Under the pieces are notes generated by a model. The model had not been told where the DNA came from and did no database searches. It saw only the letters and a list, made by a program, of their open reading frames with translations. Below, piece after piece: positions 34,071 through 47,400 of a DNA stretch of 64,000 nt (positions within the stretch are counted from its first letter, which is position 1; each line of letters starts with the position of its first letter). A program made the translations under genes and the position numbers. The stretch is from contig CAZKJG010000008.1 in NCBI GenBank assembly GCA_964553045.1, positions 1 to 64,000 on the forward strand. The letters run 5' to 3'. The stretch comes from JAWLEP01 sp964553045 (GTDB lineage Bacteria; Fermentibacterota; Fermentibacteria; Fermentibacterales; JCC-6).

Positions 34071-34146
34071 AGGGCCGTAGCACAATTGGCAGTGCACCGG
34101 ACTCCAAATCCGGCGGTTGGGGGTTCGAGTCCCTCCGGCCCTGCCA
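34071..34146 (+). tRNA. tRNA-Trp (anticodon CCA)
   Basis: A 76-nt cloverleaf: acceptor AGGGCCG with CGGCCCT at 34136-34142; anticodon stem CCGGA/TCCGG around CTCCAAA giving CCA; T-loop GGTTCGAGTC; 3' CCA encoded at 34144-34146. It precedes secE, a common location. Confidence 0.96.
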
Positions 34147-34267
34147 GTCGGTGGCGTTTCGCATAGGACCAGGTGGCGGCCGGTCCCGGCGGGCAGCCGG
34201 GCCGGTGCCTTGTTCGCTTTGCGGAAGGCGGCGGCCACCGGGGGCGCAAGCAGGGGAAGGTAGATCG

Positions 34268-34504
34268 ATGGCAAAGAAGAAGGACTCCGGTGGAAACGCG
34301 ATCGTCCGGGCGGCGAACGGGACCGTTCGGTTCCTCGGCGAGGTCAAGGCCGAGCTGACGAAGGTCGCGTGGCCCTCCAGGGACGAGGTAATAGCCTCCA
34401 CCTGGGTGGTGCTGGCCGCCGTGGGAGTCGTGGGAATCTGGATCTTTGCCGCGGACAAGGCATCCTCTCTGATGATGACCGCCCTTGTCAGCCTGTTCAG
34501 CTAG
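34268..34504 (+). CDS. secE: Preprotein translocase subunit SecE
   Basis: 78 residues with one C-terminal membrane helix (about 44-75), the short SecE form. The conserved amphipathic segment EVKAELTKVAWPSRDEV precedes it. SecE clamps the SecY channel. The ATG at 34268 is preferred over upstream starts because it follows GGGAAGGTAG. It is 22 bp upstream of nusG. Confidence 0.96.
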   Translation: MAKKKDSGGNAIVRAANGTVRFLGEVKAELTKVAWPSRDEVIASTWVVLAAVGVVGIWIFAADKASSLMMTALVSLFS

Positions 34505-34526
34505 ACGGGACACAGAAGGGGAGCCA

Positions 34527-35174
34527 ATGCCAGAAGACGAGACTCTGGAGCGAGAAGAGAGCACCGGGCAGGAAACGCCGGAAGAGGCGGCCGAAGAGGC
34601 TTCCAAAGAGGAGGCCGGGGCCGCGGAGGAAGAGGAGGACGACCGCTACCGCTGGTACGTGGTTCATTCCTTCTCCGGCTACGAGAAGCGGGTAAAGAAG
34701 TTCCTGGAGGGCAACATCGCCAGGATGTACCCCGAACGGGTCTCGGAGGTTCTCATTCCCACCGAGGAGGTGACCAGCAGGACCCGCAAGGGCCGCAAGG
34801 TCACCCGGCAGAAGAAGCTCTACCCCGGGTACGTTTTCGTGAAGCTGGATCTCACCGAGGAGATGGTGATGGACATCCGGGCCATGAGCAACGTCAGCGG
34901 CTTCCCTCCCATGAACAAGAGCTATCCCAAGCCCCTGACCGAAGGCGAGGTCAAGAGGATCATGGGGCAGGCCGAGGGCACGGAGAAGCGGAAGGTCGTG
35001 CGGATTCCCTTCAGCGTGGGCCAGACCGTCCGTGTCACCGACGGCCCCTTCAAGAACTTCTCCGGGGTCGTGGAGTCCATAAACCCCGAGAGAGGAATGG
35101 CGAGGATCATCTTCACCATCTTCGGCCGCAAGGCACCGGTGGAGATCGATTTCTCCCAGGTAAGGCCCGTCTGA
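34527..35174 (+). CDS. nusG: Transcription antitermination factor NusG with acidic N-terminal extension
   Basis: 215 residues, about 35 longer than E. coli NusG. Residues 1-42 are an acidic Glu/Ala-rich tail absent from the core family. The NGN domain begins YRWYVVHSFSGYEKRVKKFL (about 42-61). The KOW domain lies at about 155-210 with VGQTVRVTDGPFKNFSGVVE. NusG binds the RNA polymerase clamp and couples to ribosome or Rho. The ATG at 34527 follows AAGGGGAG. The tail was kept because no later start has a ribosome site. Confidence 0.96.
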   Translation: MPEDETLEREESTGQETPEEAAEEASKEEAGAAEEEEDDRYRWYVVHSFSGYEKRVKKFLEGNIARMYPERVSEVLIPTEEVTSRTRKGRKVTRQKKLYPGYVFVKLDLTEEMVMDIRAMSNVSGFPPMNKSYPKPLTEGEVKRIMGQAEGTEKRKVVRIPFSVGQTVRVTDGPFKNFSGVVESINPERGMARIIFTIFGRKAPVEIDFSQVRPV

Positions 35175-35322
35175 TTGTCTGAGCGGACGGGACCTGTTCG
35201 AAAGGCGCGAGAGAGAAAGAGCACGCGGCTGTCGGGGAAGTGATGCACCCCGTCTCCGCAGGTTGTCCCCACAGGCCGGCCACTAAGGGGAGGCCGCCGG
35301 GGGACGCGAGAGAGGAGTAGCC

Positions 35323-35748
35323 ATGGCCAAGAAGGTTATGGGCGTGGTGAAGCTCCAGCTGCAGGCGGGACAGGCCACACCGGCCCCCCCTGTAGGCCCC
35401 GCGCTGGGCCAGTACGGGATAAACATGCAGGCCTTCTGCAAGGACTTCAATGCCCGAACCCAGGGCAAGGAAGGTCTCATAATCCCTGCTGTTATAACGA
35501 TCTACAAGGATCGGAGCTTCACTTTCGAGCTCAAGTCGCCGCCGGCGTCCGTCCTCCTGAAGAGGGCGGCCGGGCTGGCGAAGGGATCTCCCGAGCCCAA
35601 CCGACAGAAGGTGGGCACCGTCACTGTCGAGCAGTGCAGGGAGATCGCCAAGTTGAAGTGGGTGGACCTGAACGCCGCCTCCGAGGAGACGGCGATAGAG
35701 ATGATAAAGGGTACGGCCCGAAGCATGGGGCTGGAGGTGGAAGGCTGA
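35323..35748 (+). CDS. rplK: Ribosomal protein L11
   Basis: 141 residues, full length. The N-terminal domain has LQLQAGQATPAPPVGPALGQ, the proline-rich thiostrepton-site segment; the C-terminal RNA-binding domain follows. L11 sits at the GTPase-associated centre and is needed for RelA activation. AGAGGAG precedes the ATG after a 148-bp leader that may carry the L1 feedback site known in E. coli. Its TGA overlaps the rplA ATG (TGATG). Confidence 0.98.
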   Translation: MAKKVMGVVKLQLQAGQATPAPPVGPALGQYGINMQAFCKDFNARTQGKEGLIIPAVITIYKDRSFTFELKSPPASVLLKRAAGLAKGSPEPNRQKVGTVTVEQCREIAKLKWVDLNAASEETAIEMIKGTARSMGLEVEG

Positions 35749-36467
35749 TGGCGCACAAGAGCCAGAGGTACCTCAAGGCCCGACGGAGTGTGGACCGCAG
35801 TGCCAAGTACCAGCTCACCGACTGCGTAAAGCTGGTGAAGGACAACGCCAACGCCAAGTTCGACGAGACCGTCGAGGTGGCCCTTCTGCTCGGCGTGAAC
35901 CCACGTTACCCCGACCAGATAGTGAGGGGAACGTGCATTCTGCCCCACGGCACCGGGCAGGACGTCCGCGTCCTGGCCTTCGCCCGGGGCGAGAAGGCCG
36001 ACGAGGCCCGGGAGGCCGGCGCCGACTACGTCGGTGACGAGGACTACGCCCAGAAGATAGAGGAGGGCTGGCTGGACTTCGACGTGGTCGTGGCCACCCC
36101 GGACATGATGAAGGTCATCGGAAAGCTGGGACGCGTGCTGGGCCCCAGGGGCCTCATGCCCAGCCCCAAGACGGGAACCGTGACCATGGACATCGGGGAG
36201 GCCGTGCGGGAGTCCAAGGCCGGCAAGATCAGCTTCCGGGTTGACAAGACCGGCAACCTCCACGCCCCGGTGGGCAAGGCCAGCTTCGAGGCCGGGCAGC
36301 TGGAGGAGAACGCGCTGGCCTTCATCGAGAAGGTGAACCAGCTGCGTCCCAGCGCCTCCAAGGGACTCTACATGAGAAAGGGCACGATCTCCTCCACCAT
36401 GGGTCCCGGGGTGAAGCTGGACCTAAGCGACATACGGTCGCGGCTGCAGTCCAAGGCGGTGAGATAG
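35748..36467 (+). CDS. rplA: Ribosomal protein L1
   Basis: 239 residues, usual length. Conserved segments include KFDETVEVALLLGV, the hinge, and VLGPRGLMPSPKTGTV. It forms the mobile L1 stalk at the E site and in E. coli represses its own operon. The start shares an A with the rplK stop, so the two are coupled. rplJ follows immediately after the stop. Confidence 0.98.
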   Translation: MAHKSQRYLKARRSVDRSAKYQLTDCVKLVKDNANAKFDETVEVALLLGVNPRYPDQIVRGTCILPHGTGQDVRVLAFARGEKADEAREAGADYVGDEDYAQKIEEGWLDFDVVVATPDMMKVIGKLGRVLGPRGLMPSPKTGTVTMDIGEAVRESKAGKISFRVDKTGNLHAPVGKASFEAGQLEENALAFIEKVNQLRPSASKGLYMRKGTISSTMGPGVKLDLSDIRSRLQSKAVR

Positions 36468-36998
36468 ATGGCTGTAACCAGAAGCAGGAAGAAGGAGATA
36501 GTCGAAGCCCTCTCCGAGAACTTCGGTGACGCGAAGAGCTTCGTGCTCACGGACTTCACCGGTATCGACGTCGAGGAGATGACCGAGCTGAGGGCGAAGA
36601 TGCGCGAGGCCGGCGTCGGCTACACTATAGCCAAGAACACTCTGCTCCGGATGATCTTCGACAACGTGGGGATTCCGGAGGGCGAGGCGTTCCTGGCGGG
36701 CATCGACGGCCCCACGGCAGTGGCCTACGGCGACGACGAGGTGATGCCCGCGAAGGTCATCAGCGAGTTCGCCGAGGACCATGACGGCAGGCCGTCCATC
36801 AAGGCCGGCTTCGTAGCCGGGGAGAGCATGGACATCGAGGGCGTGGAGCGGCTGGCGAAGGTGCCCGGTCGCGAGGAGCTGCTTTCGCGGCTCGTGGGCT
36901 CGGCGCAGTCGCCCATCCAGGGATTCGTCTGCGTGAGCAGCGCCATCATCAGGAAGTTCCTCTACGCGGTCAACGCCGTGAGGGAGAGCAGGGAATAG
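36468..36998 (+). CDS. rplJ: Ribosomal protein L10
   Basis: 176 residues. N-terminal SRKKEIVEALSENF and the FTGIDVEEMTELRAKMREAG block are typical; the C-terminal helix (LLSRLVGSAQSPIQGF onward) binds L7/L12 dimers. It anchors the stalk on 23S rRNA. Start adjacent to the rplA stop; 51 bp to rplL. Confidence 0.97.
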   Translation: MAVTRSRKKEIVEALSENFGDAKSFVLTDFTGIDVEEMTELRAKMREAGVGYTIAKNTLLRMIFDNVGIPEGEAFLAGIDGPTAVAYGDDEVMPAKVISEFAEDHDGRPSIKAGFVAGESMDIEGVERLAKVPGREELLSRLVGSAQSPIQGFVCVSSAIIRKFLYAVNAVRESRE

Positions 36999-37049
36999 CG
37001 GAAGCCGGGAGCCGCCTGAGGCTTCCGGGACAATGACGGAGGAAAGAAC

Positions 37050-37427
37050 ATGAGCGAAGACAAGAAGGCCCAGATCATCGAGGCCATATCCGAGATGACA
37101 GTTCTCGAGCTGGCCGAGCTGGTCGAGGAGATGGAGGATAAGTTCGGCGTCTCCGCCTCGGCCCCGGCCGTGGCAGCCGTCGCGGCTCCGGCCGAGAGCG
37201 GCAAGGAGGAGGAGCAGACCGAGTTCGATGTGGTGCTGGAGGACTTCGGCGCCAAGAAGATCCAGGTCATCAAGGTCGTCCGCGAGATAACGGGTCTGGG
37301 CCTCAAGGAGGCCAAGGCTCTGGTGGACGAGGCCCCCTCCAAGGTCAAGGAGGAGCTGGACAAGTCCGAGGCGGAGGAGATTCAAAAACAGCTCGAAGAG
37401 GCTGGCGCTACTGTCACTCTGCAGTAA
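37050..37427 (+). CDS. rplL: Ribosomal protein L7/L12
   Basis: 125 residues. N-terminal dimerisation domain (LELAELVEEMEDKFGVSA), an Ala/Pro/Val hinge at about 36-52, and the C-terminal domain with FDVVLEDFGAKKIQVIKVVR and GLGLKEAKALVDEAP, which contacts translation factors. Several copies per ribosome form the flexible stalk. GGAGG precedes the ATG. Followed by a 327-bp spacer before rpoB. Confidence 0.98.
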   Translation: MSEDKKAQIIEAISEMTVLELAELVEEMEDKFGVSASAPAVAAVAAPAESGKEEEQTEFDVVLEDFGAKKIQVIKVVREITGLGLKEAKALVDEAPSKVKEELDKSEAEEIQKQLEEAGATVTLQ

Positions 37428-37754
37428 CGCTCCCCACATAAGCCTCTTCGAAGGAGCGCGAGCAAGCGGGTGGAGGGTTGGAACGGGCCCTCCGTCCGCC
37501 GCGCTGTCAAGACGGAATCCCGCCGCGGCCCCCGGGCCGCGGAAGGGACGCGGAATAGATGCGGCCGGAAGAGCAGATGTCCGGCCCGATGAAACAGCGG
37601 GCGTGCGGCCCCATCGCCGGCCTGAAGGAAACGGCAAGGCGAAAGGGCGTTTTGTGCCCCTGCCCGCATCGGAAGGAACCGCAGCTGTCACGGGACCGGC
37701 CGGTGGAAGCGATTATCGCCCGGGAGTATTCAAAGCAGGCGTTAGGAGTGCCAG
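37428..37754 (+). promoter_or_regulatory. rplL-rpoB intergenic region with attenuator-like hairpin
   Basis: The 327-bp gap holds no gene I can support. A perfect 9-bp stem, CCGCGGCCC/GGGCCGCGG at 37523-37531 and 37534-37542, lies near its middle. No T-run follows. In E. coli the same interval contains an attenuator and an RNase III site that set the ratio of stalk proteins to polymerase, so a similar role is plausible. The rpoB ribosome site AGGAG is near 37744. Confidence 0.45.
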
Positions 37755-40700
37755 GTGAAGAGAGAAAGACCTGTAAGGAACTACGCGAGGGTCGGCGCAG
37801 CCATCGAGATACCGAACCTGCTCAGGATACAGAAGGAATCCTTCAGGGATTTCCTGCAGCTGGACGCCGCTCCCGAAGAGCGGCTTCCCCAGGGCCTGCA
37901 CAAGATCTTCCTGGACACGTTTCCCATCGAGAGCTCCAACGGCGAGTTCTCGCTGGAGTACGTCAGCTACGACGTGGGAAGGTCCAAATACGACATACAG
38001 GAGGCGTTGAACAAGGGCCTCACCTACTCCGCGCCCCTGACCTCCACCCTCAGGCTCGCCTTCAAGGACGTAGACGAGACCGGCAAGGTCTCCCGGGTGG
38101 TGGAGCAGTCGGTCTTCCTGGGCGAGCTGCCACTCATGACCGAGACGGGCTCCTTCGTCATCAACGGGGCCGAGCGGGTGATAGTCAACCAGCTTCACCG
38201 CAGCCCGGGAGTGTTCTTCGAGGAGAAGACCATGCAGCGGGGGCGGAGGGTGTGCAGCGCCAGGGTGATCCCACAGCGCGGCTCCTGGCTGGACCTGATG
38301 CTGGACAACAACGACATAATCTTCGCCAACATCGACCGCCGACCCAAGAGAATACCGGTGACCATGCTGCTGCGCGCCCTGGGCCTTTCCACGGATTCCC
38401 ACATACTGGCGAGCTTCTACCCGGTCCTCGAGGCGGACATACCAGCCGCTCTGAAGAGCCGCAGCCGGAAGGTGGAGCTGACCCTGAAGTCGTTCGCGGA
38501 GGACGTGGTAGACCCGGAGACCGGCGAGCTGCTTGCCCGGGCCGATGAGCCGGTTGAGAGCGCCGAGAAGCTGGAGACGCTGGTGGAGCACGGCATCAAG
38601 GAGGGCAAGTTCCTCGGCTCCCGCTCCAGAAAAACCGACTTCGACGGCATCCGCAAGACGCTAACCAAGGAGGAGAGCAGCCTGGGCGCCGGCGTGGAGA
38701 AGTCCGAGGACGAGGCCACGCTGTGGATCTACGAGGCCCTGCGCGGCACCGAGGCGCCGTCGCTGGACCACGCCCGCAGCTACCTCCGGTCCATGTTCTT
38801 CGACTCCAAGCGCTACAGCCTCAGCGAGGTGGGTCGCTACAAGGTCAACGAGCGGCTGAACATCGACACCCCCATGGACAAGCTGACCCTCACCGTGGAG
38901 GACCTGGTGGCCATCGTGGACAACCTGATCAGGCTTCGGGAGGGCAAGATCAGCGCCGACGACATCGACCACCTGGGCAACCGCAGGGTGAAGACGGTGG
39001 GGGAGCTGATGGGCCAGGAGTTCTCCAAGGGCCTCAGCCGAATGTCCCGCACCATACGGGACCGCATGGGGCACCAGGACCGCGAGAAGCTCACCCCTCA
39101 CGACCTGGTCAACTCCCGCACCCTCTCCAGCGTGATAACCACCTTCTTCGGCTCCAGCCAGCTGTCGCAGTTCATGGAGCAGACCAACCCGCTGGCCGAG
39201 CTGACCCACAAGCGGCGCACCAGCGCCCTGGGAGAGGGCGGTCTCACCCGTGAGCGCGCGGGCTTCGACGTCCGCGACGTTCACCACACCCACTACGGCC
39301 GCGTCTGTCCGGTGGAGACCCCGGAGGGCCCCAACATCGGCCTGATCACAACCCTGGCGGTCTTCGCCACCATAAACCGCTTCGGTTTCCTGGAGACCCC
39401 CTACCGCAGGGTGGTGGACGGCAAGATCAGCGACGAGGTGGTCTACCTCTCGGCCGATCGGGAGGACCGCACCACCATCGCCGAGGCCGACGCCGCGATA
39501 GACGAGGGGGGCAACCTCACAGGCGAGTTCGTGCGGGCCAGGCGCGCCGGGACCTTTCCCATGGTCAGACCCGAAGAGGTGGAGTTCATAGACGTGTCAC
39601 CGCAGCAGCTGGTGGGCGTGTCCGCGGCCCTGATTCCCTTCCTGGAGCACGATGACGCCAACCGAGCCCTGATGGGCTCGAACATGATGAGGCAGGCCGT
39701 TCCGCTGCTTCACACCGAGTACCCGCTGGTGGGAACGGGGATGGAGGACATGGCGGCCAGGGACTCCGGAGCCCTGGTGATGGCCCGAAGGCCTGGTGTG
39801 GTCCACCACGTGGACTCGGGCAAGGTCGTGGTTCGCGCCGACACGGACAAGTACGACTTCGAGAAGTTCGATACCTACCGCCTGAACAAGTTCGTCCGAA
39901 GCAACCAGGATACCTGCATCAACCAGAGGCCGCTGGTCAAGGTGGGCGACCGCGTGGATACAGGACAGCCCCTGGCCGACGGCATGGCCACCCAGGAAGC
40001 CAGGCTGGCCCTGGGAGTGAACGCCCTGGTGGCCTTCACGCCCTGGAACGGCTACAACTTCGAGGACGCCATAGTGGTCAGCGAGCGGCTTCTGAAGAAG
40101 GACATCTTCTCCTCGGTGCACATCGTGGAGATGGACACCGAGTTCCGCGAGACCAAGCTGGGCCCCGAGGAGCTGACCCGGGAGATCCCCAACGTGGGCG
40201 AGAAGGCCAAGGAGAACCTGGACGACGACGGCATCATCAAGATAGGCAGCCGCGTGCGCGAGGACGATATCCTGGTGGGCAAGGTTACTCCCAAGGGCGA
40301 GCAGGACCTCTCCCCCGAGGAGCGCCTGATTCGGGCCATCTTCGGCCAGAAGGCCGGCGACGTGAAGGACGCCTCGCTCAAGGCTCCCACCGGCATGGAC
40401 GGAGTGGTAATCGATGTGAAGGTCTACTCGCGCAAGGACCGGTCGGAGCGCGGCCGGAGGCTGGCCGAGCAGAAGATCGACAGGATTCGGGCGGAGCGCG
40501 AGGACCGGGAGCGCCGGCTGGCCGAGGAGCGCGACACCCTGCTGGCCGAGCTGATCAAGGGCAGGAAGGCGGTCAGCATCGTGGACACCCTTACCGGCGA
40601 GGTTCTGGTGCCCGTCGGAAGGAAGGTGTCCGCCACGGCCCTGAAGAAGATCGACTTCAGCGACGTGGACCCCGACCAGCAGCTGGTGGAGGACCTGGAG

Positions 40701-41558
40701 GCCGACGACAGGGCCAGGCTGGTGCTCCGGCGGGCGGCGAAGATGCTGCGGAAGATCGCCGAGGACGCCGAGGACGCCGAGGACCGGGTGAACCGCGGAG
40801 ACGACCTCAAGCCCGGAATCATCAAGCTGGTGAAGGTCTACATCGCCCGCCGGCGCAAGCTGCGGATCGGCGACAAGATGGCCGGACGCCACGGCAACAA
40901 GGGAGTGGTGAGCATCGTGGTCCCCGAGGAGGACATGCCCTACCTTCCCGACGGAACCCCGGTGGACATCTGCCTCAACCCCCTGGGCGTGCCGAGCCGA
41001 ATGAACGTCGGGCAGATCATGGAGACCAACCTCGGATGGGCGGCGAAGGAGCTGGGTTTCAATGCCGTCACTCCGGTGTTCAACTCCGCCTCCAACGACG
41101 ACGTGAGGAGGGCGCTGGACGAGGCCGGCCTTCCCGAGGACGGCAAGAGCGTACTCTACGACGGCCTGACCGGAGAGCCCGTGGATGAGCGGGTCACGGT
41201 GGGTTACATGTACACGCTCAAGCTGGCCCACCAGGTGGAGGACAAGATCCACTCCCGCTCCACGGGACCGTACGCCATGGTGACCCAGCAGCCCCTGGGC
41301 GGAAAGGCCCAGAATGGCGGCCAGAGGCTGGGGGAGATGGAGGTCTGGGCCCTGGAGGCCTACGGCGCGGCCCATACGCTGCGCGAGATGCTTACCGTGA
41401 AATCCGACGATACAGAGGGCAGGTCCCGGGCCTACAGCGCCATGGTCAACGGCGAGAACATCGGTCTGCCCACCACGCCGGAGTCATTCAACGTCCTGCT
41501 CAACGAGATGAGGAGCCTGGCCCTGGACGTGGAGCTCGTTACCGAGGAGGAGAACTAG
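37755..41558 (+). CDS. rpoB: RNA polymerase subunit beta
   Basis: 1267 residues from a GTG. The rifampicin region reads SSQLSQFMEQTNPLAELTHK (about 466-485) then RRTSALGEGGLTRERAGF, where E. coli has RRISALGPGG. Catalytic-site stretches THYGRVCPVETPEGPNIGLI and KMAGRHGNKGVVS (about 1041) are intact. Residues about 905-1030 form a charged coiled-coil insertion (RIRAEREDRERRLAEERD) comparable to the beta lineage insertion in the flap-proximal region. It forms the active-site half of the enzyme with beta'. rpoC starts on the base after its stop. Confidence 0.99.
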   Translation: MKRERPVRNYARVGAAIEIPNLLRIQKESFRDFLQLDAAPEERLPQGLHKIFLDTFPIESSNGEFSLEYVSYDVGRSKYDIQEALNKGLTYSAPLTSTLRLAFKDVDETGKVSRVVEQSVFLGELPLMTETGSFVINGAERVIVNQLHRSPGVFFEEKTMQRGRRVCSARVIPQRGSWLDLMLDNNDIIFANIDRRPKRIPVTMLLRALGLSTDSHILASFYPVLEADIPAALKSRSRKVELTLKSFAEDVVDPETGELLARADEPVESAEKLETLVEHGIKEGKFLGSRSRKTDFDGIRKTLTKEESSLGAGVEKSEDEATLWIYEALRGTEAPSLDHARSYLRSMFFDSKRYSLSEVGRYKVNERLNIDTPMDKLTLTVEDLVAIVDNLIRLREGKISADDIDHLGNRRVKTVGELMGQEFSKGLSRMSRTIRDRMGHQDREKLTPHDLVNSRTLSSVITTFFGSSQLSQFMEQTNPLAELTHKRRTSALGEGGLTRERAGFDVRDVHHTHYGRVCPVETPEGPNIGLITTLAVFATINRFGFLETPYRRVVDGKISDEVVYLSADREDRTTIAEADAAIDEGGNLTGEFVRARRAGTFPMVRPEEVEFIDVSPQQLVGVSAALIPFLEHDDANRALMGSNMMRQAVPLLHTEYPLVGTGMEDMAARDSGALVMARRPGVVHHVDSGKVVVRADTDKYDFEKFDTYRLNKFVRSNQDTCINQRPLVKVGDRVDTGQPLADGMATQEARLALGVNALVAFTPWNGYNFEDAIVVSERLLKKDIFSSVHIVEMDTEFRETKLGPEELTREIPNVGEKAKENLDDDGIIKIGSRVREDDILVGKVTPKGEQDLSPEERLIRAIFGQKAGDVKDASLKAPTGMDGVVIDVKVYSRKDRSERGRRLAEQKIDRIRAEREDRERRLAEERDTLLAELIKGRKAVSIVDTLTGEVLVPVGRKVSATALKKIDFSDVDPDQQLVEDLEADDRARLVLRRAAKMLRKIAEDAEDAEDRVNRGDDLKPGIIKLVKVYIARRRKLRIGDKMAGRHGNKGVVSIVVPEEDMPYLPDGTPVDICLNPLGVPSRMNVGQIMETNLGWAAKELGFNAVTPVFNSASNDDVRRALDEAGLPEDGKSVLYDGLTGEPVDERVTVGYMYTLKLAHQVEDKIHSRSTGPYAMVTQQPLGGKAQNGGQRLGEMEVWALEAYGAAHTLREMLTVKSDDTEGRSRAYSAMVNGENIGLPTTPESFNVLLNEMRSLALDVELVTEEEN

Positions 41559-46325
<4,767 letters not shown>

Positions 46326-46399
46326 GGTAACAGCCCTCCCGCCCGCAGAACGCTATCTGCTGGCGCGAGGGGATCTTTTGTGCACCGAAAGGAGATGAT

Positions 46400-46771
46400 T
46401 TGCCGACCATAAACCAGCTGGTACGCAAGGGTCGGAAGAAGCAGGTCAAGAAGCGCAAGGCGCCTGCTCTTCAGAGATGCCCCCAGAAGAAGGGCATCTG
46501 CACCCGCGTGTACACCTCCACGCCGAAGAAGCCGAACTCGGCCCTGCGCAAGGTCGCCAGGGTCCGTCTTCGCAACGGCTTCGAGGTGACGGCCTACATC
46601 CCCGGCGAGGGCCATAACCTAAACGAGCACTCGGTCGTGCTCGTGAGGGGCGGAAGGGTGAAGGACCTTCCCGGCGTTCGCTACCACATCATTCGGGGAG
46701 TGGAGGACACCGCAGGCGTAGATGGCAGGAGTCAGGGCAGGTCTAAGTACGGCACCAAGAAGTCGGGCTGA
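46400..46771 (+). CDS. rpsL: Ribosomal protein S12
   Basis: 123 residues, starting at a TTG behind AAAGGAGATGAT. The decoding-site segment PKKPNSALRKVARVRL and HNLNEHSVVLVRGGRVKDLPGVRYH are wild-type-like, so streptomycin sensitivity is expected at these positions. First gene of the str operon, 74 bp after rpoC. Confidence 0.98.
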   Translation: MPTINQLVRKGRKKQVKKRKAPALQRCPQKKGICTRVYTSTPKKPNSALRKVARVRLRNGFEVTAYIPGEGHNLNEHSVVLVRGGRVKDLPGVRYHIIRGVEDTAGVDGRSQGRSKYGTKKSG

Positions 46772-46838
46772 CGCCCGCCGCCGTAAGGCCGCCTCACAGT
46801 AATAGGAAGCCTCCCCTTGAGGGAGGCCGGGAGGATCA

Positions 46839-47312
46839 ATGGCAAGGAGATCAAGGCCAAAGAGGCGCGAGGGGACGCCGGACCGCAAGTTCGGCAACCT
46901 TCTGGTCTCGAAGTTGATCAGCAAGGTGATGATCGACGGCAAGAGGGCGAAGGCCGAGGGCATCGTCTACGACGCCTTTGACCTCATCGCCGAGAAGACC
47001 GGCAAGGATCCGGTTACCGTCTTCAACAGGGCCATGAAGAACGTCAGGCCCTCGCTGAAGGTGAAGTCCAGGAGGGTGGGAGGCTCCACCTACCAGGTAC
47101 CCATGGAGGTGCGGCCCCGGGAGCGCGACTCCCTGGCCCTCAGATGGATCGTCGGCTTTGCGTCGGCCCGCAGGGGCAGGTCCCTTTCGGAGAAGCTGGC
47201 CGCCGAGCTGACAGACGCTTCCAAGGGAGAAGGCGCCGGAAGCGTGAAGAAGAAGGAAGACACGCACAGAATGGCCGAGGCCAACAAGGCCTTTGCCCAC
47301 TACCGCTGGTAG
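46839..47312 (+). CDS. rpsG: Ribosomal protein S7
   Basis: 157 residues with the usual KFGNLLVSKLISKVMIDGKR and MKNVRPSLKVKSRRVGGSTY blocks. It nucleates 30S head assembly and is the str-operon repressor in E. coli. ATG start behind GGGAGG. 88-bp gap to fusA. Confidence 0.98.
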   Translation: MARRSRPKRREGTPDRKFGNLLVSKLISKVMIDGKRAKAEGIVYDAFDLIAEKTGKDPVTVFNRAMKNVRPSLKVKSRRVGGSTYQVPMEVRPRERDSLALRWIVGFASARRGRSLSEKLAAELTDASKGEGAGSVKKKEDTHRMAEANKAFAHYRW

Positions 47313-47400
47313 GATAGCCCCCCGGGGCCTGCCCCCGGAGCTCCCAGGCGGCTGCGGCAAAGGCCTCCGGCCTTACAGACGCTGAAGGAGCTCAACCCGG

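Noticed and set aside
36999..37049. Attenuator between rplJ and rplL
   Set aside because: GAAGC/GCTTC-type complementarity is short and there is no U-run; it leaves nothing beyond the rplL ribosome site.
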